Shown here piece after piece: positions 1-5,093 of a stretch of DNA of 5,212 nt. The DNA is taken from the NCBI GenBank assembly GCA_037130535.1, contig JBAXSU010000215.1, positions 1 through 5,212 of the forward strand, in the 5' to 3' direction. The position numbers and the translations under genes are program-made. Position 1 is the first letter of the stretch, and the number at the start of each line of letters is the position of its first letter. A model generated the notes under the pieces. It was not told where the DNA came from. It did not search any database and worked only from the letters and a program-made list of their open reading frames with translations. Origin of the DNA: VFMC01 sp037130535 (GTDB lineage Bacteria > Actinomycetota > Acidimicrobiia > Acidimicrobiales > Ilumatobacteraceae).

Positions 1-45
1 TGCCTGCCGGGTGCAGCCGCTGATGGCGGCCATCGGGTGCGTCAT
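1..45 (-). CDS. Partial CDS (N-terminus only), probable further pseudopilin-like gene of the Tad operon
   Basis: An ATG at 45-43 overlaps the TGA stop of the TadE-like gene (ATGA), the same coupling seen at three other junctions in this operon. That arrangement is the main reason to call it a gene. Only 15 codons are visible (MTHPMAAISGCTRQA) before the window ends. No separate Shine-Dalgarno sequence precedes it, so translation would depend on ribosomes finishing the TadE-like gene. In actinobacterial Tad loci of this order, the gene after TadE is usually a second TadE-like or Rv3654c-like small secreted or pseudopilin protein. A short polar leader ending just before a membrane helix would fit, but the helix lies outside the window. 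The start is well supported by context; the function is inferred from position only. Confidence 0.5.
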   Translation of the reverse strand, partial: MTHPMAAISGCTRQA

Positions 46-425
46 GGCGGCTCGCGCTGCATCGTCACCGTGCCGCGCAGGGTGACGTCGGGCAGGAACA
101 GCCCCACCAGCGGGACGTCGGTGTGGTTCACCACCGTGATGGTCACCCGAACCTGCTGATCGGTGAGGCGCACGGCGACACCTGCCCGGCTGTCGGGCTC
201 GCCTGCCACCGCACCTCGTGCTGCAGTAGCGGGCGCCGCGGCGGGTGCGGCAGCGCGGGCCGCCTCGCGGGCGAGGTGGTCGACCAGCAGCTGGTCGCGC
301 ACCACCAGCCCCACCTGCACTACGCCGAGCAGCACCAGGAACACCAGGGGCAGGCTGAGCGCCAGCTCTACGGCCGCCTGCCCTGCGTCGGGTCGGCGCG
401 GTTCAGATCTTGTCGAGGACCGCAT
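42..425 (-). CDS. tadE: TadE-like pseudopilin
   Basis: Encodes 127 aa. A short basic leader (residues 1-15) ends in Gly15, followed by QAAVEL with Glu20 at +5. This is the G/xxxxE site cut by Tad prepilin peptidases. A single hydrophobic helix spans about 21-42, followed by the AREAARAAA-type stretch (52-60) typical of TadE proteins. An Ala-rich linker (about 58-75) leads to a small, probably beta-rich extracytoplasmic part (80-122). In the family, TadE is a membrane-anchored minor pilin needed for Flp pilus assembly. Its ATG lies inside the 3' end of the pilin gene (23-nt overlap) behind a weak GGGTGA. No in-frame ATG or GTG starts closer to the leader, so this start is preferred. It ends in TGA overlapping the next ATG. 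The pseudopilin class is clear; TadE versus TadF is less certain. Confidence 0.85.
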   Translation of the reverse strand: MRSSTRSEPRRPDAGQAAVELALSLPLVFLVLLGVVQVGLVVRDQLLVDHLAREAARAAAPAAAPATAARGAVAGEPDSRAGVAVRLTDQQVRVTITVVNHTDVPLVGLFLPDVTLRGTVTMQREPP

Positions 426-675
426 CGATCACCCGGTCGAACAGTCGGCCGATCTTGCCGGCGCCTCCACCGGCGGTGGCCCAGGCGATGATGAGCACGG
501 CGATGGCTGCGGCGCCGAGCATGACGAGGGCGTACTCGGTGGTGGCCTGGCCGCGGTCGCGTACGGCGGGCGCCGCCGTCGAGCCGCGGTCGATATCGGG
601 CCGGTGTGCATGGTCGAGTGCCTGAAGCGCGGCGTTGATGCAGCGGACCTGGGTGCGAAGCAGCAGAGCGGGCAT
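403..675 (-). CDS. flp: DUF4244/Flp-family pilin precursor
   Basis: Encodes 90 aa and is the likely major pilin subunit. A long polar leader (1-42) ends in the cleavage motif G42/QATTEY, with Glu47 at +5 and Tyr48 at +6 of the mature form: the Flp signature recognised by TadV-type prepilin peptidase. A hydrophobic helix (about 49-68) and a short amphipathic tail (74-90) follow, giving a mature subunit of 48 residues. The leader is longer than that of classical Flp (about 15-25 aa) but fits actinobacterial DUF4244 proteins, which occupy this slot between tadC and tadE. It is the only gene in the cluster with a strong GGAGG ribosome site, and it sits after a 40-nt gap rather than an overlap; both suit a highly expressed subunit. 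An alternative start nearer the motif would shorten the leader, but the ribosome site favours this ATG. Confidence 0.85.
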   Translation of the reverse strand: MPALLLRTQVRCINAALQALDHAHRPDIDRGSTAAPAVRDRGQATTEYALVMLGAAAIAVLIIAWATAGGGAGKIGRLFDRVIDAVLDKI

Positions 676-679
676 GGTT

Positions 680-684
680 CCTCC
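680..684 (-). promoter_or_regulatory. Ribosome binding site of the pilin gene
   Basis: GGAGG on the minus strand, four bases (AACC) before the pilin ATG at 675. It lies in a 10-bp perfect palindrome CCTCCGGAGG (680-689). It is the only consensus Shine-Dalgarno in the pilus cluster and fixes the start of the prepilin. Confidence 0.7.
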
Positions 685-715
685 GGAGGGGAGAGGTGGA
701 TATGGGGTCGGTGGC

Positions 716-1336
716 TCAGGCCGAGCGCAGCGACGACAGGGCTCCGACGAGCAAGGGCACGATCGCCACGAGGACGAACGCGGGCAGGGTGCACAGCACC
801 AAGGGGAACGAGAGGCGGACCGGCAGTTCGCGAGCGGCGGCCTCGGCACCGCGGCGGCGGTGCTGGCGGGCCTCGTCGGCCAGCCGTTCGAGCGCGGGCG
901 CCAGCGCGAGGCCGCTGCGCTCGGTAGCAGTGACGGTGGCCACGAACATGAGGGCACGTGGGCCCCACGCCTCGACCAGCGCCGACAGGGCATCGACGAA
1001 CCGTTCGCCGCGATCGACCCGGGCGACCACCTCGTCGAGGCCGGGAACGAGCACCGGGTCGACGATCGTGCGGAGGTCGGCAACGGCCTGCACGGGCAGG
1101 AGTCCGGCCTGCACTGTGACGACGAACAGGTCGAGCAGATCAGGGAACGTCTGGTCGAGGCGGTGATCGCGTCGTCGCGACGGTTCGAATCGGCGAGCCA
1201 GCGGCGGGCGCGGGATCGCTGGCGCGCGGCGCGGTGACGCGGTGGTGTCGGGACGAGTCACGACGAGGCGGTGCCGCCCTGCGGCGCCGATGCCGCACAC
1301 CACGAGCGCAGCGCACACGGCGATGAGCCCGCTCAT
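716..1336 (-). CDS. tadC: TadC-like type II secretion system F family protein
   Basis: Encodes 206 aa, one of the two inner-membrane platform proteins of the Tad pilus. An N-terminal membrane helix (3-20) is followed by a basic cytoplasmic linker (21-60). The T2SF domain runs from about 63, starting FPDLLDLFVVTVQAGL, with the characteristic ERSGLALAPALERLADEAR (139-157). It ends in LPVRLSFPLVLCTLPAF (171-187) and a C-terminal helix reaching about 198. That tail is close to the usual TadC ending. At about 200 aa it is shorter than proteobacterial TadC (about 300 aa), with one rather than two T2SF helical bundles, as expected for actinobacterial forms. Its ATG overlaps the tadB stop (ATGA), with no independent ribosome site, so it is probably translationally coupled. 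A 40-nt gap separates it from the pilin gene. It should act with TadB as the base on which the TadA ATPase works. Confidence 0.88.
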   Translation of the reverse strand: MSGLIAVCAALVVCGIGAAGRHRLVVTRPDTTASPRRAPAIPRPPLARRFEPSRRRDHRLDQTFPDLLDLFVVTVQAGLLPVQAVADLRTIVDPVLVPGLDEVVARVDRGERFVDALSALVEAWGPRALMFVATVTATERSGLALAPALERLADEARQHRRRGAEAAARELPVRLSFPLVLCTLPAFVLVAIVPLLVGALSSLRSA

Positions 1337-2010
1337 ACGGCACCGCGGACGAGCCGCCGCATCCACCACCAGCCCGCCAGATCGAGGAGCAGACCGCACG
1401 CGGTGCACACCCCGGGTAGCGGCGACATGGCGTATGCGGCTCGGACACGGCTGTCGGTAGCGATGCCCCACCCCGCGAATGCCACGGGCAGCAGGGTGAG
1501 CACGCGGGCGCTCAGCCGGGCTTGGGCGCTCTGGGCACGGCGTTCGTGCCGCCAGGCGCGGCGCTCGCGCAGCACGGCCGCTGCGCGCTCGAGCGCGTCG
1601 ACCCCCGACCCGCCGGCGGCGTGCGCGGCACGCAATGCCTGCACCAGCAGCGTGTCGGTGGCATCGAGTGGCGCGGCGGGGTGCGCGGCCGAGCGTGCCA
1701 GCGCATCGCCCACCGGTGCGCCGCGGTGCAGCGCGGTGCGCAGCCCTGTCAGCACGGCCGGGTGCTGGTCGAGGCCGTCGACCAGCGCGGCCGAGAAACT
1801 GGCCCCCGCACGCAGTTCGCGGCAGAGGTGGTCGATCAGCGCGATGGAGTGGTCGAGACCCGACATGGTGGGGCCACGACGCGCCCGACCACCCGCCTGC
1901 GCCGATGGGTGGCGCGGGCGCGGCGTACGGGAGGGTGCCGGCCGGCACGCTGCGCCCAAGAGCAGGACCGCGCCCCCTGCCGCTACGGCCACGAATGCGG
2001 GCACGTTCAT
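1333..2010 (-). CDS. tadB: TadB-like type II secretion system F family protein
   Basis: Encodes 225 aa, the partner platform protein to TadC. An N-terminal hydrophobic segment (4-21) precedes a Pro/Arg-rich linker (22-48). The helical T2SF core (about 51-165) includes DHSIALIDHLCRELRAGASF (53-72) and LVQALRAAHAAGGSGVDALE (122-141), followed by a charged coil-like stretch (147-165). Two C-terminal membrane segments follow, about 168-183 and 199-217. Family members form an inner-membrane complex that couples TadA ATP hydrolysis to pilin extrusion. It is short for TadB (usually about 300 aa). The start is fixed by the ATGA overlap with the tadA stop; the bases before it lack a Shine-Dalgarno, pointing to coupling. 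Family assignment rests on order and membrane layout as well as sequence, since TadB is less conserved than TadC. Confidence 0.82.
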   Translation of the reverse strand: MNVPAFVAVAAGGAVLLLGAACRPAPSRTPRPRHPSAQAGGRARRGPTMSGLDHSIALIDHLCRELRAGASFSAALVDGLDQHPAVLTGLRTALHRGAPVGDALARSAAHPAAPLDATDTLLVQALRAAHAAGGSGVDALERAAAVLRERRAWRHERRAQSAQARLSARVLTLLPVAFAGWGIATDSRVRAAYAMSPLPGVCTACGLLLDLAGWWWMRRLVRGAV

Positions 2011-3020
2011 CGCCGCCACCGCTGCGGTTCGGCGACCACCCGGTCGGCGTCGGCCAGCAGGAGCGTGCGTGCCGCCGGCACGGCAGCGCCAGCGGAGGCC
2101 ACCTCGGCCACGTCGCCGATGCGCCGCACACCGTCGCTCGTGCGCTCGACGTGCACCACCACATCGATCGACCGGTGCACCTGTTCGCGGACTGCGTCGA
2201 TCGGCCAACTCGACGCCGCCCGCACCACGAGCGACTCGAGCCGGGCCAACGCGTCGCCGGGTGTGTTGGCGTGCAGCGTGGCGAGCGAGCCGTCGTGCCC
2301 GGTGTTCAGCGCCTGGAGGAGGTCGACGGCCTCGGGCCCGCGGATCTCGCCCACCACCAGTCGATCGGGGCGCAGCCGCAACGCCGTGCGCACCAGTGCC
2401 GCCATGTCGACCTCGGTGAGGCCGTCGGGGCCGGCGGCGCGGGTCTCGAGTCGCAGCACATGGGGTGCGCCCACCTGCAGTTCGGCTGTGTCCTCCAGGG
2501 TGATGATGCGTTCGTGGCCGCCCACCGTCGCGGTCAGCGCGCCGCGCAGGGTTGTCTTTCCCGACGAGGTCGCGCCGCTGACGACGATGTTGCAGCGCCG
2601 CTCGACCAGGCGGCGCAGCAGCGCCACCACCGCCGGCGCGGCGAAGGCGTCGAGACCGAGGGCTCGGGTGGTGAAGCGCCGCACGGCCAGGCACGGTCCG
2701 TCGACTGCGATCGGTGGGAGCACCGCGCACACCCGCGACCCGTCGGGTAGCCGTGCGTCGACCATCGGCGACAGGCGGTCGAGTCGTCGGCCGATGGGGG
2801 TGAGAATGCGCTCGATCACCACCTCGAGCACACCCGGTGCAAGGCGCGCCGCGAACTGTGGGCCGGCCTGAAGGCCGCGCCCGCGACGTTCGACCCACAC
2901 CTCGCCGCCGGCATTCACGAGTACCTCGCTCACCTCGTCGTCGTCGAGCCACTCGTCGAGGGGTCCGAAGCCGAAGGCGCCGAGCGCCCGCAGTGCGCCC
3001 GCGCTGCGGGTGCCGTTCAT
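2007..3020 (-). CDS. tadA: TadA/CpaF-type pilus assembly ATPase
   Basis: Encodes 337 aa, a hexameric AAA-like secretion ATPase of the VirB11/CpaF branch that powers Tad pilus assembly at the cytoplasmic face. The N-terminal domain (about 20-140) contains the typical VSEVLVNAGGEVWVERRG and MVDARLPDGSRV segments. The C-terminal ATPase domain has a Walker A, GATSSGKT (149-156, Lys155); an Asp box, ITLEDTAEL (173-181); a Walker B, LVVGEIRGPEA (221-231, Glu225); and a His box, GHDGSLATLHAN (241-252). All key residues are present, so it should be active. It lacks the extended N-terminal helical region of proteobacterial CpaF (about 400-450 aa or more). The ATG overlaps the tadZ stop (ATGA) with no ribosome site before it. 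This is the most securely identified protein of the cluster. Confidence 0.95.
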   Translation of the reverse strand: MNGTRSAGALRALGAFGFGPLDEWLDDDEVSEVLVNAGGEVWVERRGRGLQAGPQFAARLAPGVLEVVIERILTPIGRRLDRLSPMVDARLPDGSRVCAVLPPIAVDGPCLAVRRFTTRALGLDAFAAPAVVALLRRLVERRCNIVVSGATSSGKTTLRGALTATVGGHERIITLEDTAELQVGAPHVLRLETRAAGPDGLTEVDMAALVRTALRLRPDRLVVGEIRGPEAVDLLQALNTGHDGSLATLHANTPGDALARLESLVVRAASSWPIDAVREQVHRSIDVVVHVERTSDGVRRIGDVAEVASAGAAVPAARTLLLADADRVVAEPQRWRR

Positions 3021-3670
3021 GCGGCGGCGCCGGCAACGAGCAGGCGCTGCAGCGGCTTGACGAGCGACAGCGGCAGTCGTGCCGCCAATAAGCCCGAGTC
3101 GACGGCGCGCGCCACAGCCGGGTCCCACACCAACTCGGCCACCACCGGGGCGCCGATCGCGTGCGCAACGTCGATGGCGCTGAGCGCGCGCGATGGCTCG
3201 CGCACGAGCACGCTGCCCGTGGCCAGGCCCGTGCAGCGCACCGCGCGGCGCAAGGCCAGGTAGCACGGCCGCGCCACGATGAGCGACTGCGCCGCCCGGC
3301 GGTGGGCCACTGGCGGCGGCAGCAGGTTGCCGGCATCGACCACCACCGGGCCCGGTGCCACGGCGCAGGCATCGGCGAGGCGTTCCCAGGCGAGGTGCCC
3401 GGCCACCGGTGGCGTGCCCAGCGGCACGACGCGCAGTGCATCGCTGGCATCGACCGCCAGGTTCCACAGCGCCTCGGGACGGGCCCGTGCGGCGGTCAGC
3501 CAGTCGCCCACCCCGGGCTCGCCGGGTTCGGCGAGGCCCAGTGCGGCGGGCACATCGCCGCCGAGGTCGATGATGGTGGTGGGCGCGGCACGCGCCGAGA
3601 GGACGGCCAGGGCGCTGGCGACGACGGTGGTGCCGCAGCCGCCTTTGGCGGACCAGCAGAGTGTGTACAT
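3017..3670 (-). CDS. tadZ: TadZ/CpaE-like ParA/MinD-superfamily protein
   Basis: Encodes 217 aa, a MinD-like ATPase fold that in Tad systems places the pilus machine in the cell. The N-terminus MYTLCWSAKGGCGTTVVAS carries a deviant Walker A, KGGCGTT (9-15). The MinD signature Lys9 is kept, but the usual P-loop lysine before the Thr is replaced by Thr14. Atypical P-loops are known in TadZ/CpaE. Switch and Walker B-like segments follow at IIDLGGD (33-39, Asp35) and VVVDAGN (109-115, Asp112). It lacks the N-terminal receiver-like domain of longer CpaE proteins and begins directly at the P-loop strand. The start ATG follows GGGGGTACCC, a weak purine-run ribosome site; no other in-frame ATG or GTG is close. 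It is first in the pilus operon, 80 bp from the dehydrogenase stop, so an operon promoter may lie in that gap. Septum-site/ParA-like labels would describe the same protein. Confidence 0.85.
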   Translation of the reverse strand: MYTLCWSAKGGCGTTVVASALAVLSARAAPTTIIDLGGDVPAALGLAEPGEPGVGDWLTAARARPEALWNLAVDASDALRVVPLGTPPVAGHLAWERLADACAVAPGPVVVDAGNLLPPPVAHRRAAQSLIVARPCYLALRRAVRCTGLATGSVLVREPSRALSAIDVAHAIGAPVVAELVWDPAVARAVDSGLLAARLPLSLVKPLQRLLVAGAAA

Positions 3671-3750
3671 GGGTACCCCCGAGAGCGTGAGTCGCTGTCG
3701 ATCGGGGGAAGTGGAGGCGACGGTACCGACGAGCGGCCCGGCCGACAACG
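3671..3750 (-). promoter_or_regulatory. Intergenic leader of the pilus operon with two GGTACC palindromes (putative)
   Basis: This 80-bp gap between the dehydrogenase stop and the tadZ start is the largest non-coding space in the minus-strand block and the natural place for a pilus operon promoter. It holds two 8-bp palindromes, GGGTACCC (3671-3678, directly against the tadZ ATG) and CGGTACCG (3721-3728), whose GGTACC cores are exactly 50 bp apart. I see no convincing -35/-10 pair and no U-tract terminator for the dehydrogenase gene, so read-through is possible. A regulatory role is inference. Confidence 0.3.
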
Positions 3751-4710
3751 TCAGCGGAACACTTCGTTGCGCAGCGGTTCGCCGCGCAGGTAGCGGCCCA
3801 GGTTGTCGATGAAGATGGCCGCGGCGCGGTCGTCGGCACGCGGTGTGGCGCCCGCGATGTGCGGGGTGACGATCACGTTCGGGAGATCCCACAGGGGATG
3901 CTCGGTGGGCAGCGGTTCGGTGACGAACACGTCGAGCGCGGCGCCCTCGAGGTGTCCGCGTCGGAGCGCGTCGACCAGTGCGTCCTCGTCGATCAACTCA
4001 CCGCGCCCGACGTTCACCAGACGGGCACCCGGCCGCAACAGCGCAAGTTCGCGCGACCCGATCAGCCCGTTCGTGTCGGGGGTGAGCGGTAGCGCAAGCA
4101 CCAGGTCGTCGACAGTCGACAGCAGTTCGTCGAGTCGGGCGAAGGTCCAGGTCTCGCACGGCTCGTTGCCCTGCACAGTGCGGCGCATGCCGATGGGCCG
4201 CATGCCGAACTCGGCGCACAAGCGGGCCGCCTCCAGCCCGATCGGACCCATACCCAACACACCAACTGTGCGCCCTTCGAGATCGCCGAGGCGGTGCATC
4301 TGCCAGCGGTGATCGTGCTGCTGACGCAGCATCGTGGGCAGGCGTCGGGCGAGGGCCAGCAACCCCATCACCACATGGTGGGCAATCGGGGTAGCGGAAG
4401 CACCCGAGGCAGAGGTGAGTCGCGCCCCGCGGTCCATCAGCAGACCGAACACCGGGCTGTCGACCCCGGCGCTGAACGACTGGAACCAGTCGAGGTGGGG
4501 GATGCCGAGACAGCAGCGCATGTAGGCCGGCGACCACTCGGGCCACAGGTCGCCCGACAGGCACGCCACTGTCACCCGCTCGAGGTCGGCTTCGCTCACG
4601 CGCTGGCCGGGGTGGAACAGCAGCACGTCGAAGTCGCCCTGGGTGCGCAGCGCGTCGCCCCACTGCTCCCACAGCAGCGCCGACACGAACAGCACCGGTT
4701 GGTCGTCCAT
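3751..4710 (-). CDS. D-2-hydroxyacid dehydrogenase (NAD(P)-dependent)
   Basis: Encodes 319 aa, the normal family length. The enzyme interconverts 2-oxoacids and D-2-hydroxyacids in the cytoplasm. A substrate-domain loop, SFSAGVD (78-84), leads to the linker helix PIAHHVVMGLLALARRLP (108-125). The Rossmann fold has GMGPIG (153-158). Catalytic residues are in place: Arg236 in NVGRGELID, Glu265 in DVFVTEPLP, and His284 in TPHIAGA. After the second Rossmann strand the sequence reads GMRRT (174-178), with arginines where NAD-specific members have an acidic residue. This suggests, but does not prove, NADPH preference, as in glyoxylate/hydroxypyruvate reductases. Substrate cannot be named from sequence. 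The reading frame stays open upstream through the tRNA gene, but homology begins at this ATG; no clear Shine-Dalgarno precedes it. It is divergent from selC and in the same direction as the pilus operon. Confidence 0.92.
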   Translation of the reverse strand: MDDQPVLFVSALLWEQWGDALRTQGDFDVLLFHPGQRVSEADLERVTVACLSGDLWPEWSPAYMRCCLGIPHLDWFQSFSAGVDSPVFGLLMDRGARLTSASGASATPIAHHVVMGLLALARRLPTMLRQQHDHRWQMHRLGDLEGRTVGVLGMGPIGLEAARLCAEFGMRPIGMRRTVQGNEPCETWTFARLDELLSTVDDLVLALPLTPDTNGLIGSRELALLRPGARLVNVGRGELIDEDALVDALRRGHLEGAALDVFVTEPLPTEHPLWDLPNVIVTPHIAGATPRADDRAAAIFIDNLGRYLRGEPLRNEVFR

Positions 4711-4800
4711 CGGCTGCGACGGTACTGCGGGCGCGGCCCTCGGTGCCGGGTCGGCGTTCGACCGAGCCAGGTCGAGGTCCGGTGCTCTAACCTCAGCGGT
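4711..4800 (+). promoter_or_regulatory. Divergent promoter region between the dehydrogenase gene and selC (putative)
   Basis: These 90 bp separate two divergently oriented genes and so should hold promoters for both. On the plus strand TAACCT (4788-4793) fits the TANNNT form of a -10 box and would start transcription a few bases before the tRNA. TTCGAC (4757-4762) resembles a -35 but lies too far away (25-bp spacing), so the pair is not convincing. No clear minus-strand promoter was recognised. Confidence 0.3.
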
Positions 4801-4896
4801 GGAGGTGTCCGGGTACCTGGTGGACTCCGCCGCCTTCAAAGCGGTTGGGACGAGTGATCCTCGTCCGGCGGGTTCGATTCCCGTCCACCTCCGCCA
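4801..4896 (+). tRNA. selC: tRNA-Sec (anticodon UCA)
   Basis: Selenocysteine tRNA, which is charged with serine, converted to Sec by SelA and delivered by SelB to in-frame UGA codons. The gene is 93 nt plus encoded CCA (4894-4896), far longer than ordinary tRNAs. The anticodon loop CTTCAAA (4834-4840) carries TCA at 4836-4838 on a 5-bp stem (4829-4833/4841-4845, one G-U). The long variable arm is a perfect 7-bp stem, GGACGAG/CTCGTCC (4848-4854/4860-4866), with a 5-nt loop. The T arm is GCGGG-TTCGATT-CCCGT (4868-4884). The acceptor GGAGGTG pairs with CACCTCC (4801-4807/4886-4892), with G73 as discriminator. The eighth acceptor pair expected in bacterial tRNA-Sec is T4808 opposite C4885, a mismatch as I fold it. 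The D arm is GGGT/ACTC (4811-4814/4824-4827), possibly extended inward. It is divergent from the dehydrogenase gene. Confidence 0.96.
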
Positions 4897-4933
4897 GACA
4901 CGTGTTCGCGATCTTGCGACGATTCGCGTCGGA

Positions 4934-4952
4934 TGCGACGCATTCCGTCGCA
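4934..4952 (+). terminator. Inverted repeat downstream of selC, possible terminator hairpin
   Basis: TGCGACG (4934-4940) and CGTCGCA (4946-4952) form a perfect 7-bp stem with a 5-nt loop CATTC, about 37 nt past the tRNA CCA end. GGA (4931-4933) and TCC (4956-4958) could extend it across a 3-nt bulge. No T-run follows, so it is at best a U-less terminator of the kind proposed in actinobacteria, or a processing or protein-binding site. Confidence 0.35.
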
Positions 4953-5080
4953 CGATCCGCCAATGGCCGGCCGTGCGGCACCGAGGAACTGGTGTGGTGG
5001 GGCGGGAGACGTTCAGACGCTCGGCGTGAGGCGCGACGGCTACGGTCGGAGCCTGGTCGCCGCGCCGGCGACACAGGTCG

Positions 5081-5089
5081 AGGTGGGAG
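5081..5089 (+). promoter_or_regulatory. Ribosome binding site for the membrane protein gene
   Basis: AGGTGGGAG lies 4 bases before the GTG at 5094 and supports that codon as the start. The nearby ATG at 5111 is in another frame. Confidence 0.55.
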
Positions 5090-5093
5090 CACG

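Larger units (their letters stand above)
4897..5093. other. Non-coding spacer after selC
   Basis: Nearly 200 bp with no supportable gene on either strand. It holds an inverted repeat near its left end (4934-4952) and, nearer the right end, TACGGT (5041-5046), which fits an actinobacterial -10 form (TANNNT) but has no clear -35. That could be the promoter of the gene starting at 5094, at low confidence. The reverse-strand open frame across this spacer runs into the antisense of the tRNA and is not a gene. Confidence 0.5.

Noticed and set aside
163..2871. Long plus-strand open frames (for example 1271-2419 and 1522-2871)
   Set aside because: They lie opposite well-identified pilus genes, have Arg/Pro/Ala-rich low-complexity translations and no motifs. 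They are typical high-GC antisense shadows.
1333..3450. A 705-aa minus-strand frame running into tadB
   Set aside because: Only its last 225 codons are a recognisable protein. Upstream it is the wrong frame of tadA and tadZ, kept open by high GC.
4801..4896. tRNA gene as a mobile-element attachment site
   Set aside because: No integrase gene and no repeat of the tRNA 3' end are visible in the window.
4793..5092. Minus-strand 99-codon open frame crossing the tRNA, with a peptide containing EVDGNRTRRTRITRP
   Set aside because: The C-terminal third is simply the antisense translation of the selenocysteine tRNA, a known kind of false protein. The remainder is Arg-rich with no domain, and no ribosome site supports it.
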